Source: Lachnospiraceae bacterium
GTDB taxonomy: Bacteria > Bacillota > Clostridia > Lachnospirales > Lachnospiraceae
Length of the DNA: 64,000 nucleotides
Assembly: GCA_017463255.1 (NCBI GenBank)
Contig: JAFTPP010000011.1
Span: forward strand, 124,001 to 188,000
Direction: 5' to 3'
The translations under genes were made by a program, and so were the position numbers. Numbering within the stretch: position 1 is the stretch's first letter; each line of letters begins with the position of its first letter. The notes beneath the pieces are model-generated. The model worked only from the letters and a program-made list of their open reading frames with translations, had not been told where the DNA came from and ran no database searches. Shown in pieces: positions 51,098 through 59,582 of this stretch.

Positions 51098-53974
51098 TTC
51101 TGTCACAGTATTTACTTTTCTTTTCTTAAGTAAACTTATTACAATCCACCCGATTACTGTTCCTATAGATACAAGGGTTGCACCTGTAAACAGGAAGCTT
51201 CCTTTGTATTCAACGGTATAGGTGTGTTCGATGCCATCATTTAATAAGTCTAACTGAATCAGTCCTGTACTGCTCATTTCAAATGGCACTTCATTACCTT
51301 TTTCGTCTACAATATCATAACCGTAATAATAGGTGATAGGAAGGAGCATGAACATATCTTCTTCGCTGTTGCGGTAAGTAACAGTAGTTTTTGTGCCGCT
51401 TCTTTCATGAGAGAGAATTTCAACACAGGAATCCGGAACCAGAATATCATGAATAGCCACCACAGAATCTGTCATACCAGCCGGTCTCCATTCCCAAGGA
51501 TACACAATGGTATTTTCCCCTTTTTGAATTCCGATTACCTTAGATTCATGTCCTGAGGTATAAGTATCCGTGTATACCGGATAAGGCATATTTTCTGAGT
51601 AGGATTGGGTGGAAGCTAATAACACCACCACCATAAGAACTATGGTAATTATATTTTTATGCTGTGTTAATAATGCACTTTTTGCCATTGCAATACTTCC
51701 GATTAATATGCCAAGAGCGGTTACAATTCCAAGGAGTCTCCATGGGAACTGAACGTTCTTTAAGAAGAAATTGAATGGTGCTATGCTTAATAAATCTTTT
51801 CCCGCAAAGTGGCAGGTGGTCATAAATAATACAATGCCTGTCACAACTGTAAGTAATAGGAGAAATCCTGATTCGTTGGCATCTTCGCGCTTTTTCTTTT
51901 CCACAAGATATACTATGGATAAAATAAACATAATTGCTACCGGTACACCGAGAGTCATAGCGCGGTAATGGCTGTTTGCAGCATTTCCCAATATCTCAGA
52001 GAAATAGATGCTGTATTCGTAGAAGCTGCTCCATCCTAAAGCCTGGTCATACAGGTTTCCGTTCATGTAATAGTATAAGAACGGGACAATAAATCCTAAA
52101 TTTAATAGGATTGTAAGTCCGGCTGCTTTTAATATGGTGAAAATTCTCTTTTCACGGCATAACGGAACAATATATATGATTCCTGCAATTACGCAAAGAA
52201 GAATTCCTAAGAAGGCACTTAGGATATGGGATTCTAACAGTCCGGTAAGTCCGATTGCTAACATCCACCAGTATTTTTTCTGACCGATGATTACGTGATA
52301 GAGACCTGCAATCATAAGTGGTAAAAATGCCATTGCAAGGGCTTCTCCCAAAGCGGCTCTTGCGTACAAATTAGTAAAGTGATATGGGGCAAGAGCGTAA
52401 ACCGTCGCTGCTAAAATGGCTGTTTTTCGTTCCTTTGTAATAGAGCGGATTGCATAATAGGTTAAGTAAACGGTGGCAACATTGGACAAAATTAATAATG
52501 CCTTATAACTGTTTACGATGGATACACCCATGAGACGTAACACGGCAGGAATATACAGGAATAAATTAGGATACATGGCATTTAAGTAACCATGTCCATC
52601 CATGCCTTCGGGGTATATCATAACAGGGAACTGTCCATCCCTTAATCCGTCTTTAATACCTTCAATCCTCACTAAATGGTACGCAATATCATCGCCCCAG
52701 TTAAGAGCGGTGGTCATTAACGGTAAGGAAGCGGCAAAGCTTACGAGCAACAGGATAATGTGAGTCTGCTTTGCTTTTACTTCCATCCGGTAATTTTTCT
52801 TTTTACAGTAGAATGCATATCCATAAAATGCTACAAATCCAAGGATTACAAGTCCTATATATAAATAGACATCCTGATAAAATCCATTGTCGGCAGCTAA
52901 TGTATAGTTTGTTAAAGTACAAGTTCCCTTGCCACCATAGTTAAAGGTGAATTTGACTTCTTCTGTATCTTTATCAAGACTAAAACGGAAAGTCTGATAT
53001 CTGATGGAAGGGTCCAAAGTATAAGTCACTAATTCTTCATGATTGGTCCAGATGGTAAAGGTATCATTTCCGCTACTTTGATATTCCAATCCAAAGGTAT
53101 ATTCTCCTTTAGGAAGAGCGTAAGTATCACTTGTTGCTAAAAGTCCTGCATATCCGGTGTCTTCGGTAATATAGATAGTTCCATAAGCTCTGGTTCCATA
53201 TTCCTTGTCCATGTTTTCGCCGGCCACGACAAGGGGCTTGTTGCTTTCATCCCCAAGGAAGATGAGGCTTATGAAAAGAATCAATGCAAATAGTCCGATA
53301 CAGACTCCGGATGTACTTGTAATTGATTTTTTATGGGAATCATCATCCTTATGGCGCTTGCGAAGAGCAAGTAAAGTGAGAAGTCCAATCAGGCTGACCC
53401 CAATGATTGCAGGCAACATATCGCTAAGGGGCGGCGCAGCATAATAATTATAAATACAATCAGGTGCAAGGTTTATAACAGTTCCGTCAATACATAAAGA
53501 ACGGTATTCCGGAGAGCCTGTAAACTGGGAACCGGAGTAGAGAATGGCAGGATATTCGCCATAGTCTTTGCTTTCCAGTGTGTAGTAATAGGTCTTGCCC
53601 GGGGTTACAGAAGTGTTCAAATAAAAGTATTGATAAGTTCTGTCCTGAATGCTTCCTATGGACATTTGGGAAGAAGCTATTTCCTTCATGGAATCGTCAT
53701 ATACTTTTAACTCCACAGAACCGTTTTCGTCACTCTGTCCCCCGTTAGAATCAAGCTTAAAGGAGAGACCGTTTAAAAGGTCATAGGTTGGAACGAATTC
53801 AGCAATTACAGTGGAGCCTTCCGTCAAAGGAATATTACCTGACATCTGCTTTTCAACAGATGCAGATTCTATTGTGGTCCGATATAATATTTTTCCCGGC
53901 CAGATAGCAAGAATGACCAATAAAAAAAGCACTGTTATAATAATTTCCAAGGGAAAAGATAGTTTCTTTTTCAT
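51095..53974 (-). CDS. Large membrane protein, PTPS-related/GT-C type, with ectodomains
   Basis: A 959-residue protein. A helix (about 8-30) is followed by a beta-rich ectodomain (35-170), a helix pair, a second ectodomain (about 245-360) and about ten more helices. The C-terminal soluble part ends in a final helix. The third membrane block starts with LNWGDDIAYHLVRIEGI (D428-D429) and MYPNLFLYIPAVLRLMG, the pattern of the '6-pyruvoyl-tetrahydropterin synthase-related' membrane family. Despite its name that family looks like GT-C glycosyltransferases. The role is probably outer-face sugar transfer (inference). GGAGG precedes the ATG. The first ectodomain resembles those at 15433 and 17571. 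Confidence 0.72.
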   Translation of the reverse strand: MKKKLSFPLEIIITVLFLLVILAIWPGKILYRTTIESASVEKQMSGNIPLTEGSTVIAEFVPTYDLLNGLSFKLDSNGGQSDENGSVELKVYDDSMKEIASSQMSIGSIQDRTYQYFYLNTSVTPGKTYYYTLESKDYGEYPAILYSGSQFTGSPEYRSLCIDGTVINLAPDCIYNYYAAPPLSDMLPAIIGVSLIGLLTLLALRKRHKDDDSHKKSITSTSGVCIGLFALILFISLIFLGDESNKPLVVAGENMDKEYGTRAYGTIYITEDTGYAGLLATSDTYALPKGEYTFGLEYQSSGNDTFTIWTNHEELVTYTLDPSIRYQTFRFSLDKDTEEVKFTFNYGGKGTCTLTNYTLAADNGFYQDVYLYIGLVILGFVAFYGYAFYCKKKNYRMEVKAKQTHIILLLVSFAASLPLMTTALNWGDDIAYHLVRIEGIKDGLRDGQFPVMIYPEGMDGHGYLNAMYPNLFLYIPAVLRLMGVSIVNSYKALLILSNVATVYLTYYAIRSITKERKTAILAATVYALAPYHFTNLYARAALGEALAMAFLPLMIAGLYHVIIGQKKYWWMLAIGLTGLLESHILSAFLGILLCVIAGIIYIVPLCREKRIFTILKAAGLTILLNLGFIVPFLYYYMNGNLYDQALGWSSFYEYSIYFSEILGNAANSHYRAMTLGVPVAIMFILSIVYLVEKKKREDANESGFLLLLTVVTGIVLFMTTCHFAGKDLLSIAPFNFFLKNVQFPWRLLGIVTALGILIGSIAMAKSALLTQHKNIITIVLMVVVLLASTQSYSENMPYPVYTDTYTSGHESKVIGIQKGENTIVYPWEWRPAGMTDSVVAIHDILVPDSCVEILSHERSGTKTTVTYRNSEEDMFMLLPITYYYGYDIVDEKGNEVPFEMSSTGLIQLDLLNDGIEHTYTVEYKGSFLFTGATLVSIGTVIGWIVISLLKKRKVNTVTE

Positions 53975-54005
53975 GAATTTCCTCCATAGAAAAGTGATTA
54001 ATCAG

Positions 54006-54034
54006 ATAATACCACAAATGACCAAGGATTGCAC
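54006..54034 (-). promoter_or_regulatory. Candidate leftward promoter for the 51095 gene
   Basis: Read on the minus strand, TATTAT at 54011-54006 is preceded by TGG (extended -10). A weak GTGCAA lies 17 bp upstream, inside the palindrome at 54030. Confidence 0.35.
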
Positions 54035-54057
54035 ATATTATTGCAATAAAATGTGCA
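54030..54057. promoter_or_regulatory. 28-bp near-perfect palindrome, candidate operator
   Basis: TGCACAT at the left and ATGTGCA at the right flank a central ATTGCAAT. Thirteen of 14 symmetric base pairs are complementary; only 54037/54050 (A opposite A) fail. It lies between divergent genes and overlaps the -35 elements of both candidate promoters. No T-run follows, so it is not a terminator. Confidence 0.6.
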
Positions 54058-54070
54058 GGTGTGCTACAAT
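54041..54070 (+). promoter_or_regulatory. Candidate sigma-A promoter for the 54112 operon
   Basis: TTGCAA and TACAAT hexamers are separated by 18 bp, with TGC directly before the -10 (extended -10). It resembles the pseB promoter (TTGCAT, then TGC-TAACAT). The predicted leader is about 35 nt. Confidence 0.62.
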
Positions 54071-54111
54071 AAATCGATACTTCGTACGAAATGTAAGGAA
54101 TGGAGAATAAC

Positions 54112-55164
54112 GTGAAGAAAAATTATCCAGAGATTACAAGGTTACGTGGTATGGCTATCATAATGGTATTGCTGTATCACTCCATTTTGGTTTTTCCGAT
54201 TAATTTACATGAAATTGAATGGTGTAAGAACCTGCACACCCTTTTGTGGTATGTTCAAATGCCATTATTCTTTTTGGTGTCCGGTTTTTGCTATTCCTAT
54301 ACAGGAAGCTATTTTAAGTATTTCCTTAAAAAGGCAAAACGTATTCTGATTCCCCATCTTATCTTCGGATTGGCGGACATGACGCTTAGGGTGTTGCCAT
54401 CTTATATTCCGGAACTTGCCGGAATGGTGAATCAAAAGGTGACATTTAAGGAAGCTATTGTCAGCTTTTTCTTATATGGTGGAGAAGATCCGTTTTTACG
54501 TTCCTTGTTTATTATGTCAGTGGCCTTTCCGCTTGTGGCATGGATTATGAATCATGGAATGTTAGGAAAAACTGTCGCATTTACAGGCGCAGGTCTGGCA
54601 TTTTTATTCCAGAATAGTATTACAAGCATACAGTGCCTTGATTATATCAGTTCATTTTTAATTTATTATGTCATTGGATACTGGTGTAAAAACGCACATT
54701 ACGAAACCATTAAGAAAAAGCTTCTGTCAACGAATGCACTGCTTGGAGGAATTGTACTGTTGGCAGTAGGAAGTATCCTTGTTTGCAACTATGTTGCAAC
54801 AGGTATAAGTCTGCCTTATGGTATGATTTCCGTGCTTAAGTTATGGGGTGTATTGATAGCCTTGGGCGGAGCTTTGATTGCGTACAGGTTCTGCGTACAC
54901 ATGGGAGGTTTTGTGGATAATATTTTTACCGCTGCGGGAAAATATTCACTGACAATGTATTTGTTGTGTGGATATGCACTGGTGGTTTCGAGAACGATAA
55001 TTGTGGGAAAACTTGGAATTACCACTCCGGTTATGGTTATTGTATTTAATTTCCTTGTGGATTTTGTGGTGCTATGGTTTATAAGCCGTTATGTAATTAA
55101 GCCATGCCGGTTCTTGTGTTTTATCTGCGGCATGAATTACGAAAAGAAAAATAAGAAGAGGTAA
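54112..55164 (+). CDS. Acyltransferase family 3 membrane protein
   Basis: A 350-residue integral membrane protein with about ten helices. It opens ITRLRGMAIIMVLLYHS, which carries the arginine and histidine typical of acyltransferase-3 proteins. This is followed by MPLFFLVSGFCY and a late YSLTMYLLCGY helix. It probably O-acylates a surface sugar. GGAG lies six bases before a GTG at 54112, which I prefer. An ATG at 54100 gives four more residues but its ribosome site is too close. It begins a three-gene rightward operon behind a good promoter. Confidence 0.8.
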   Translation: MKKNYPEITRLRGMAIIMVLLYHSILVFPINLHEIEWCKNLHTLLWYVQMPLFFLVSGFCYSYTGSYFKYFLKKAKRILIPHLIFGLADMTLRVLPSYIPELAGMVNQKVTFKEAIVSFFLYGGEDPFLRSLFIMSVAFPLVAWIMNHGMLGKTVAFTGAGLAFLFQNSITSIQCLDYISSFLIYYVIGYWCKNAHYETIKKKLLSTNALLGGIVLLAVGSILVCNYVATGISLPYGMISVLKLWGVLIALGGALIAYRFCVHMGGFVDNIFTAAGKYSLTMYLLCGYALVVSRTIIVGKLGITTPVMVIVFNFLVDFVVLWFISRYVIKPCRFLCFICGMNYEKKNKKR

Positions 55165-55168
55165 ACAT

Positions 55169-56203
55169 ATGGGAGTTGCTCTTTTACTCATAGTGATAAC
55201 ATTGGTTCCCTTATTATGCGGAACCGTCATAATGCGGTTTATGCATACCCAAAACAGAAGCGTGGCAGGAATGTACGCTTCCGGCTGGTTTGTGATGTTT
55301 GCTCTTTTTGAAGTAGTTGCAGTTCCGTTTATCATTACTAAACGAAGCTTTCATTTGATGGCAGATGTGTATACCGTAGTAGTGCTTTTGGTTGCATTGG
55401 TAGGTGCTTTTTTTGTAAAGCGTGTCTGGGTATCCTTGCGTGAGCAGGCAGCAAATCAGGAAAAAAGCAGCAGACTTTGTAAGATAGGATATTTGGTAGT
55501 AGGTGTACTGGTTATTGCCCAAATGGTCTTTTTAATGTTCCATCAGTATTATGACGGGGATGACGCTTATTACGTGGCAGTGGCACTGGATTCTTTTGAA
55601 AAAGATGTCATGTACATGCACAGTGCTTATACAGGATATCCGTATCCGGAAGTAGAGATGCGTCATGCCTTATCTCCGGTGCCGGTATGGATTGCATGGC
55701 TTTCAAAGCTTTCAGAGATACATCCGACTATCATTGCACATACTGTGTTGGGTCCTGTATTTATCGGACTTATGTATTTGATTTATGGTTTGATAGGAAG
55801 AAGATTATTACATGACAGAAAAAACTGGGTTCCGGTATTTATTCTGTTTGTTATGTTGTTTTATGTGTTTGGGCATGTAACCATTTATACGGCAGAAACC
55901 TTTGCCTATACAAGAACCTGGCAGGGAAAATCCATGTATGCCAACTTGGTCATACCCATGATGTATTTAGCATTGTTATACGTGTCTGATAAAAAATGGG
56001 GGCTTGGTGAGTGGGCACTTATGTGGGTTGCCATAGTGTCAGGCGCATTTTGCACCAGTGTTTCCATCTTCTTTGGCGCGGTGTTTATTGTGATTTTTGG
56101 TATCTGTTTATCATTTTACAGAAAAGAAAAAAGAGATATTCCGGGGATGCTTGCCTGTCTTTTGCCATGCCTGGTACTTGGTCTATTGTATATCAGAGGA
56201 TAA
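55169..56203 (+). CDS. Polytopic membrane protein, DUF6077-like, possible GT-C
   Basis: A 344-residue protein with about nine helices. After the fourth helix an outer loop has YYDGDDAYYVAVALDS (acids at 129, 131 and 132). A segment with PYPEVEMRHALSPVPVWIAWLSK follows. This acid cluster plus a conserved Arg/His/Pro segment is how DUF6077 and GT-C transferases look near their active site. It ends abruptly after a helix, and the next gene seems to supply the rest of such a protein (more helices and a soluble C-terminal domain). The stop has its own context, and the next gene has a ribosome site, so this is a two-gene form rather than an obvious frameshift. Confidence 0.6.
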   Translation: MGVALLLIVITLVPLLCGTVIMRFMHTQNRSVAGMYASGWFVMFALFEVVAVPFIITKRSFHLMADVYTVVVLLVALVGAFFVKRVWVSLREQAANQEKSSRLCKIGYLVVGVLVIAQMVFLMFHQYYDGDDAYYVAVALDSFEKDVMYMHSAYTGYPYPEVEMRHALSPVPVWIAWLSKLSEIHPTIIAHTVLGPVFIGLMYLIYGLIGRRLLHDRKNWVPVFILFVMLFYVFGHVTIYTAETFAYTRTWQGKSMYANLVIPMMYLALLYVSDKKWGLGEWALMWVAIVSGAFCTSVSIFFGAVFIVIFGICLSFYRKEKRDIPGMLACLLPCLVLGLLYIRG

Positions 56204-56218
56204 AGAGAAAGGAATGCT

Positions 56219-57016
56219 ATGTTAGAAACCATTCAATCAGTTGTAGATATCTATAAAAACTATAGTGGTACAAGCGTTCTTATGCTGTTAGTCCTGATTG
56301 CGCTTTTGTATCTTTGGGTGACTCAAAAGGAAAAGTCCCCCTTAACCATTTTACTCTATGTGGTAACAACTTTATATGCGTTATTTTTTATCCCCGTGTA
56401 TTCGTATGTGGTTATCCATTTCTTGTTGGAAGAAGAGGTATATTACCGCATGCTTTGGCTTGTTCCGTCAGCAATGCTTTTTGCTTATGTAAGCGTACAG
56501 GCTTTGATTCATGCAGGCTCAGTGCAAAGACGTATTGTGACAGCCGGAATGATTGTTGGTATTGTAGCAGGAGCCGGAAGTATGGTGTTTACGGACGGGA
56601 CATATACTAAGGCGGAAAATGTATATCATTTGCCCCAGGATGTGATAGATGTTGTGGATATTATTAATTCGGGGGATGCAAGAATCATTGCAGCCTTTCC
56701 GCCGGAACTTGTACAGTATGTGCGCCAGTACAGTAGTGATATTACGCTTTGTTACGGCCGTGAAATGCTGGTGGAAAGATGGGGATATGAAAGTCCCTTA
56801 TATGATGCGATTGCAGCACCGATACTGGATGTGTGGACCATACAGAGTGAAGCAAGACGTGCATATTGTAATTGTATCGTTCTTGATAACAGAAAAGCCA
56901 TCGTGGGAGATTTGGAAAATGAATACTATCTAAAAATTGCCACAGTTGGTAATTATGATATTTATATTGATGAACAGACGGCTTATGAACATTACAACGA
57001 ATATTTAGACAAATAA
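56219..57016 (+). CDS. Membrane protein, likely C-terminal partner of the preceding gene
   Basis: A 265-residue protein with about four helices (residues 18-120). A soluble domain of about 130 residues follows, containing DARIIAAFPPELVQYVRQYSSDITLCYGRE. I do not recognise a named family. Large GT-C-like proteins often end with such a soluble domain after the last helices, and this gene starts 15 bp after a shortened membrane protein. AAAGGA is six bases before the ATG. The two products probably work as one unit (inference). A terminator follows the stop directly. Confidence 0.6.
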   Translation: MLETIQSVVDIYKNYSGTSVLMLLVLIALLYLWVTQKEKSPLTILLYVVTTLYALFFIPVYSYVVIHFLLEEEVYYRMLWLVPSAMLFAYVSVQALIHAGSVQRRIVTAGMIVGIVAGAGSMVFTDGTYTKAENVYHLPQDVIDVVDIINSGDARIIAAFPPELVQYVRQYSSDITLCYGREMLVERWGYESPLYDAIAAPILDVWTIQSEARRAYCNCIVLDNRKAIVGDLENEYYLKIATVGNYDIYIDEQTAYEHYNEYLDK

Positions 57017-57018
57017 AG

Positions 57019-57055
57019 AGTCCGTGGAATTGCTCCACGGACTATATTATTTTTT
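57019..57055. terminator. Rho-independent terminator
   Basis: AGTCCGTGGA and TCCACGGACT form a perfect 10-bp stem with a five-base loop. ATATTATTTTTT follows on the plus strand. It separates the 54112 operon from the convergent GT2 gene, whose stop codon lies in its right flank. Confidence 0.85.
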
Positions 57056-57985
57056 GAGCTCATAAAAACGGTCTTGGGTATGGATTAAATCAAGTTCAAA
57101 CTGTCTGCGGTTATTTTGGGCCATGTTGCTTAAAATCATTCCTGCAAATAAGGATTGAATGGCAGCAAGAGCGGTGAAACCACAGGTAATCAGTGTTGGG
57201 AAGTTAGGAACCAAATGGGTTTTAAAGTAGGTTACCAACACCGGAATCATAAACCCGATTGAAAGTGCAAAAAGAATCAGACTTATGGTAGTGAAAAAAG
57301 CAAAGGGTTTATAGTTCTTGAACAGTTTCATAATGGTTTTCAGAACCTTAAAACCATCAGAATAAGTGTTAAGCTTGGATTCGCTGCCTTCCGGTCTGTC
57401 CCGGTATTCTACAATCACATTATCAATTTGCATATTGTTATTAACCGCATGAATAGTCATCTCGGTTTCTATTTCAAAGCCTTTAGAGAGAACGGGAAAT
57501 GTCTTTACAAACTGATAACTGAAGGCACGGTATCCTGTCATAATATCTTTGATCTTAGTATGAAACAGATGGTTAATACTAAAACGTACAAGACTGTTTC
57601 CAAAATTGTGGAATGGTCTTTTGTTTTCTGTAAAATATGTGGATGACAAACGGTCACCTATGACCATATCACTTTGCTTAACAAGTACACTGTCTACCAT
57701 TTGTGGGGCAAACTCCAAAGGATATGTGTCATCGCCGTCAATCATCAGATAACATTCTGCATCAATTTCACGAAACATTCTGCGGATTACATTACCTTTT
57801 CCCTGCATATGCTCACGACGCACAATAGCCCCCTCTAAAGCAGCTATTTCAGAGGTGCGGTCTGTTGAATTATTATCATAAACATAGATAGTAGATTCGG
57901 GTAAATATTTTTTTGTGTCTTTAATTACCTTTGCAATAGTCTGTTCTTCATTATAGCAAGGAATCAATACGGCAATTTTATCCAT
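57047..57985 (-). CDS. Polyprenyl-phosphate glycosyltransferase (GT2, DPM1/GtrB-like)
   Basis: A 312-residue GT2 enzyme. The start IAVLIPCYNEEQTIAKVI, the DNNSTDRT motif, MIDGDDTYP as metal site, GYRAFS and RPEGSESKLNTY are typical of polyprenyl-phosphate sugar synthases. Two C-terminal membrane hairpins (about 225-250 and 262-285) anchor it. It differs clearly from the GtrB-like pair at 14493 and 40927. AGGAG lies before the ATG at 57985. The frame is open to 58018. It would feed an outer-face GT-C transferase such as those at 51095 or 55169, with the SMR-type pair at 59211 as a possible flippase. Confidence 0.85.
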   Translation of the reverse strand: MDKIAVLIPCYNEEQTIAKVIKDTKKYLPESTIYVYDNNSTDRTSEIAALEGAIVRREHMQGKGNVIRRMFREIDAECYLMIDGDDTYPLEFAPQMVDSVLVKQSDMVIGDRLSSTYFTENKRPFHNFGNSLVRFSINHLFHTKIKDIMTGYRAFSYQFVKTFPVLSKGFEIETEMTIHAVNNNMQIDNVIVEYRDRPEGSESKLNTYSDGFKVLKTIMKLFKNYKPFAFFTTISLILFALSIGFMIPVLVTYFKTHLVPNFPTLITCGFTALAAIQSLFAGMILSNMAQNNRRQFELDLIHTQDRFYELKK

Positions 57986-58058
57986 AAAATTTCTCCTGAT
58001 GTTTCGTAATATTACCAACTAATTATCATATAAATCCCATGAATTGTCAAACCGGACA

Positions 58059-59042
58059 TTATTCGATTACGTAGTTGTTAAGAACATAAGAAATATGGTC
58101 AGCAACCAATTGTCTTCCTGCTTCGTTCAGATGAATGGGACTGTCTGCTAAATACTTGTCTGCATTGTGTGAGAAGATATCTACTCCGTAGTAATTATCA
58201 ATAAAGGTGACATTTTCTTCTACTGCAGTATTTTTCATGTTAACCATATATCCGCCCAGATTTTCGTCGGTCTGGAAACCGGTTCTTCTGGTATCCCCTC
58301 CGGAGAGCGTTCCGTCTTCTTCTATATAGTAAGCAAAAGTAGGGGAATTAATTACTATTTTAATGTGCGGATATTTCTCACGCAAAACGCGGATGGAAGT
58401 GGTGAGACTTCCGGAAACACTGTTTACAACAGTGTTGGTAGGGTCATTTACATCAGTGGTAATGGAACCTGTAAGATAGTCATTAATACCATAGCTTAAA
58501 ATTACGATATCAATGGTATCAAAATCGATGCTTCCCAAAAGAGCAACGGTTTCTTCAAAGTGTTCCGGTACGGTTTCCATATAGGTCATGGAATCTTCAA
58601 GTAATAAGACACTTTCGTACTGGATACAGGACATGATTCTGTATAGTGAAAAAGAATCAATGGGTTTCGTCATGTAATCAAGTGCCTTTGGGGAAGAAAT
58701 TGTAGTTCCTAAAAAAGAACAGTTATATACCGTGGCACCTGTCTGTTTTGCTACTAAAGCGGCAAGACCTGTGGAACCTCTGTCTGCTGCAAAGCTATCG
58801 TCCCCAAGAACCAGAATTGTGGTAACGCCGTCGTCCACATAGTCATCAGGATACACGGTGGTATCTGCAACAAAATAGTCTTCACTTTCATTGGATAAAT
58901 CTTCAGGGTCCTTTGGTGTAAAATCCCTTTTTACAGGTTCAAAAAAACTAAGTACCCGCATAACGGCAAGTATGATGATTATAACGATTGCTATAAGAAA
59001 AGCTAATTTAGCAATTCTTGTGGGGGTCCATTCTTTTTTCAT
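58059..59042 (-). CDS. Membrane-anchored SGNH/GDSL-like hydrolase
   Basis: A 327-residue protein with an N-terminal membrane helix (about 12-32) and an extracytoplasmic SGNH fold. Block I reads VLGDDSFAADRG, block III YGINDY (the Asn of the oxyanion hole), and block V SPIHLNEAGR with the expected His. In block I the usual GDS order is GDDS, so the nucleophile Ser appears one position later than expected. Members of this family remove or add acyl groups on surface sugars. It precedes the GT2 gene by 73 bp in the same direction. GGAG lies before the ATG. Confidence 0.7.
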   Translation of the reverse strand: MKKEWTPTRIAKLAFLIAIVIIIILAVMRVLSFFEPVKRDFTPKDPEDLSNESEDYFVADTTVYPDDYVDDGVTTILVLGDDSFAADRGSTGLAALVAKQTGATVYNCSFLGTTISSPKALDYMTKPIDSFSLYRIMSCIQYESVLLLEDSMTYMETVPEHFEETVALLGSIDFDTIDIVILSYGINDYLTGSITTDVNDPTNTVVNSVSGSLTTSIRVLREKYPHIKIVINSPTFAYYIEEDGTLSGGDTRRTGFQTDENLGGYMVNMKNTAVEENVTFIDNYYGVDIFSHNADKYLADSPIHLNEAGRQLVADHISYVLNNYVIE

Positions 59043-59131
59043 AAAGATTCTCCTTGATTTTATTCTCTTTTACTTTAAAAAAAGTAAGTTGCAATAGCAA
59101 GAGAAAATTTCTTAATTTTTTGTTAAGATGC

Positions 59132-59161
59132 TTGTCCTTAAGGTTAGTATAAAGGTATACT
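59132..59161 (+). promoter_or_regulatory. Candidate promoter for the SMR-type pair
   Basis: TTGTCC and TATACT hexamers are separated by 18 bp in the divergent gap 59043-59210. The predicted leader is about 45 nt. Only the -10 is strong. Confidence 0.4.
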
Positions 59162-59210
59162 GTATATATCAATTGTTTGACAATATCATTGCTAAGGAAG
59201 TAGTACCGGC

Positions 59211-59582
59211 ATGAAAAAGATTACCGTGAAGGATATATGTCTTCTTCAACTTATTATAATAATATACACTTTTTCTACAGTGTTTGCAAAAATGGCCAGC
59301 GGGTATGAAGTGATGAGCTGGAAATTTTTGCTTTATTTTGGCATGGAATTTGTGATACTTGCTCTTTATGCCCTGTTATGGCAGCAGATGATTAAGAAGT
59401 TTGAACTGTCGGTAGCCTATATTAACAGGTCCATGGCGCTTTTGTGGTCCATGGTCTGGTCAGTAGTGTTTTTTAAAGAGCGGATTACAGTACAAAACGT
59501 TGTGGGAATTGTGATTGTAATGGCAGGAATTGTGCTGATTAATCAGGATGCCGTAAATGGGAAGGAGGATTCTTATGAATGA
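59211..59582 (+). CDS. SMR/EamA-type small transporter subunit (ArnE/F-like), first
   Basis: A 123-residue protein with four hydrophobic helices. A conserved pattern sits in helix 4 and the preceding loop (FFKERITVQNVVGIVIVMAGIVLI), as in EamA/SMR half-size transporters. Two-gene forms such as ArnE/ArnF flip undecaprenyl-phosphate aminosugars. The next gene encodes a second subunit and overlaps by eight bases. The neighbourhood of polyprenyl-phosphate GT2 and GT-C genes supports a sugar-lipid flippase role, although drug efflux cannot be excluded. AAGGAAG lies about 12 bases before the ATG. Confidence 0.72.
   Translation: MKKITVKDICLLQLIIIIYTFSTVFAKMASGYEVMSWKFLLYFGMEFVILALYALLWQQMIKKFELSVAYINRSMALLWSMVWSVVFFKERITVQNVVGIVIVMAGIVLINQDAVNGKEDSYE

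Noticed and set aside
59070-59087. TTACTTT-AAAA-AAAGTAA inverted repeat
   Set aside because: It consists only of A-T pairs apart from one G-C, too weak for a terminator. It lies in the leader region of the leftward SGNH gene and is likely chance in AT-rich DNA.
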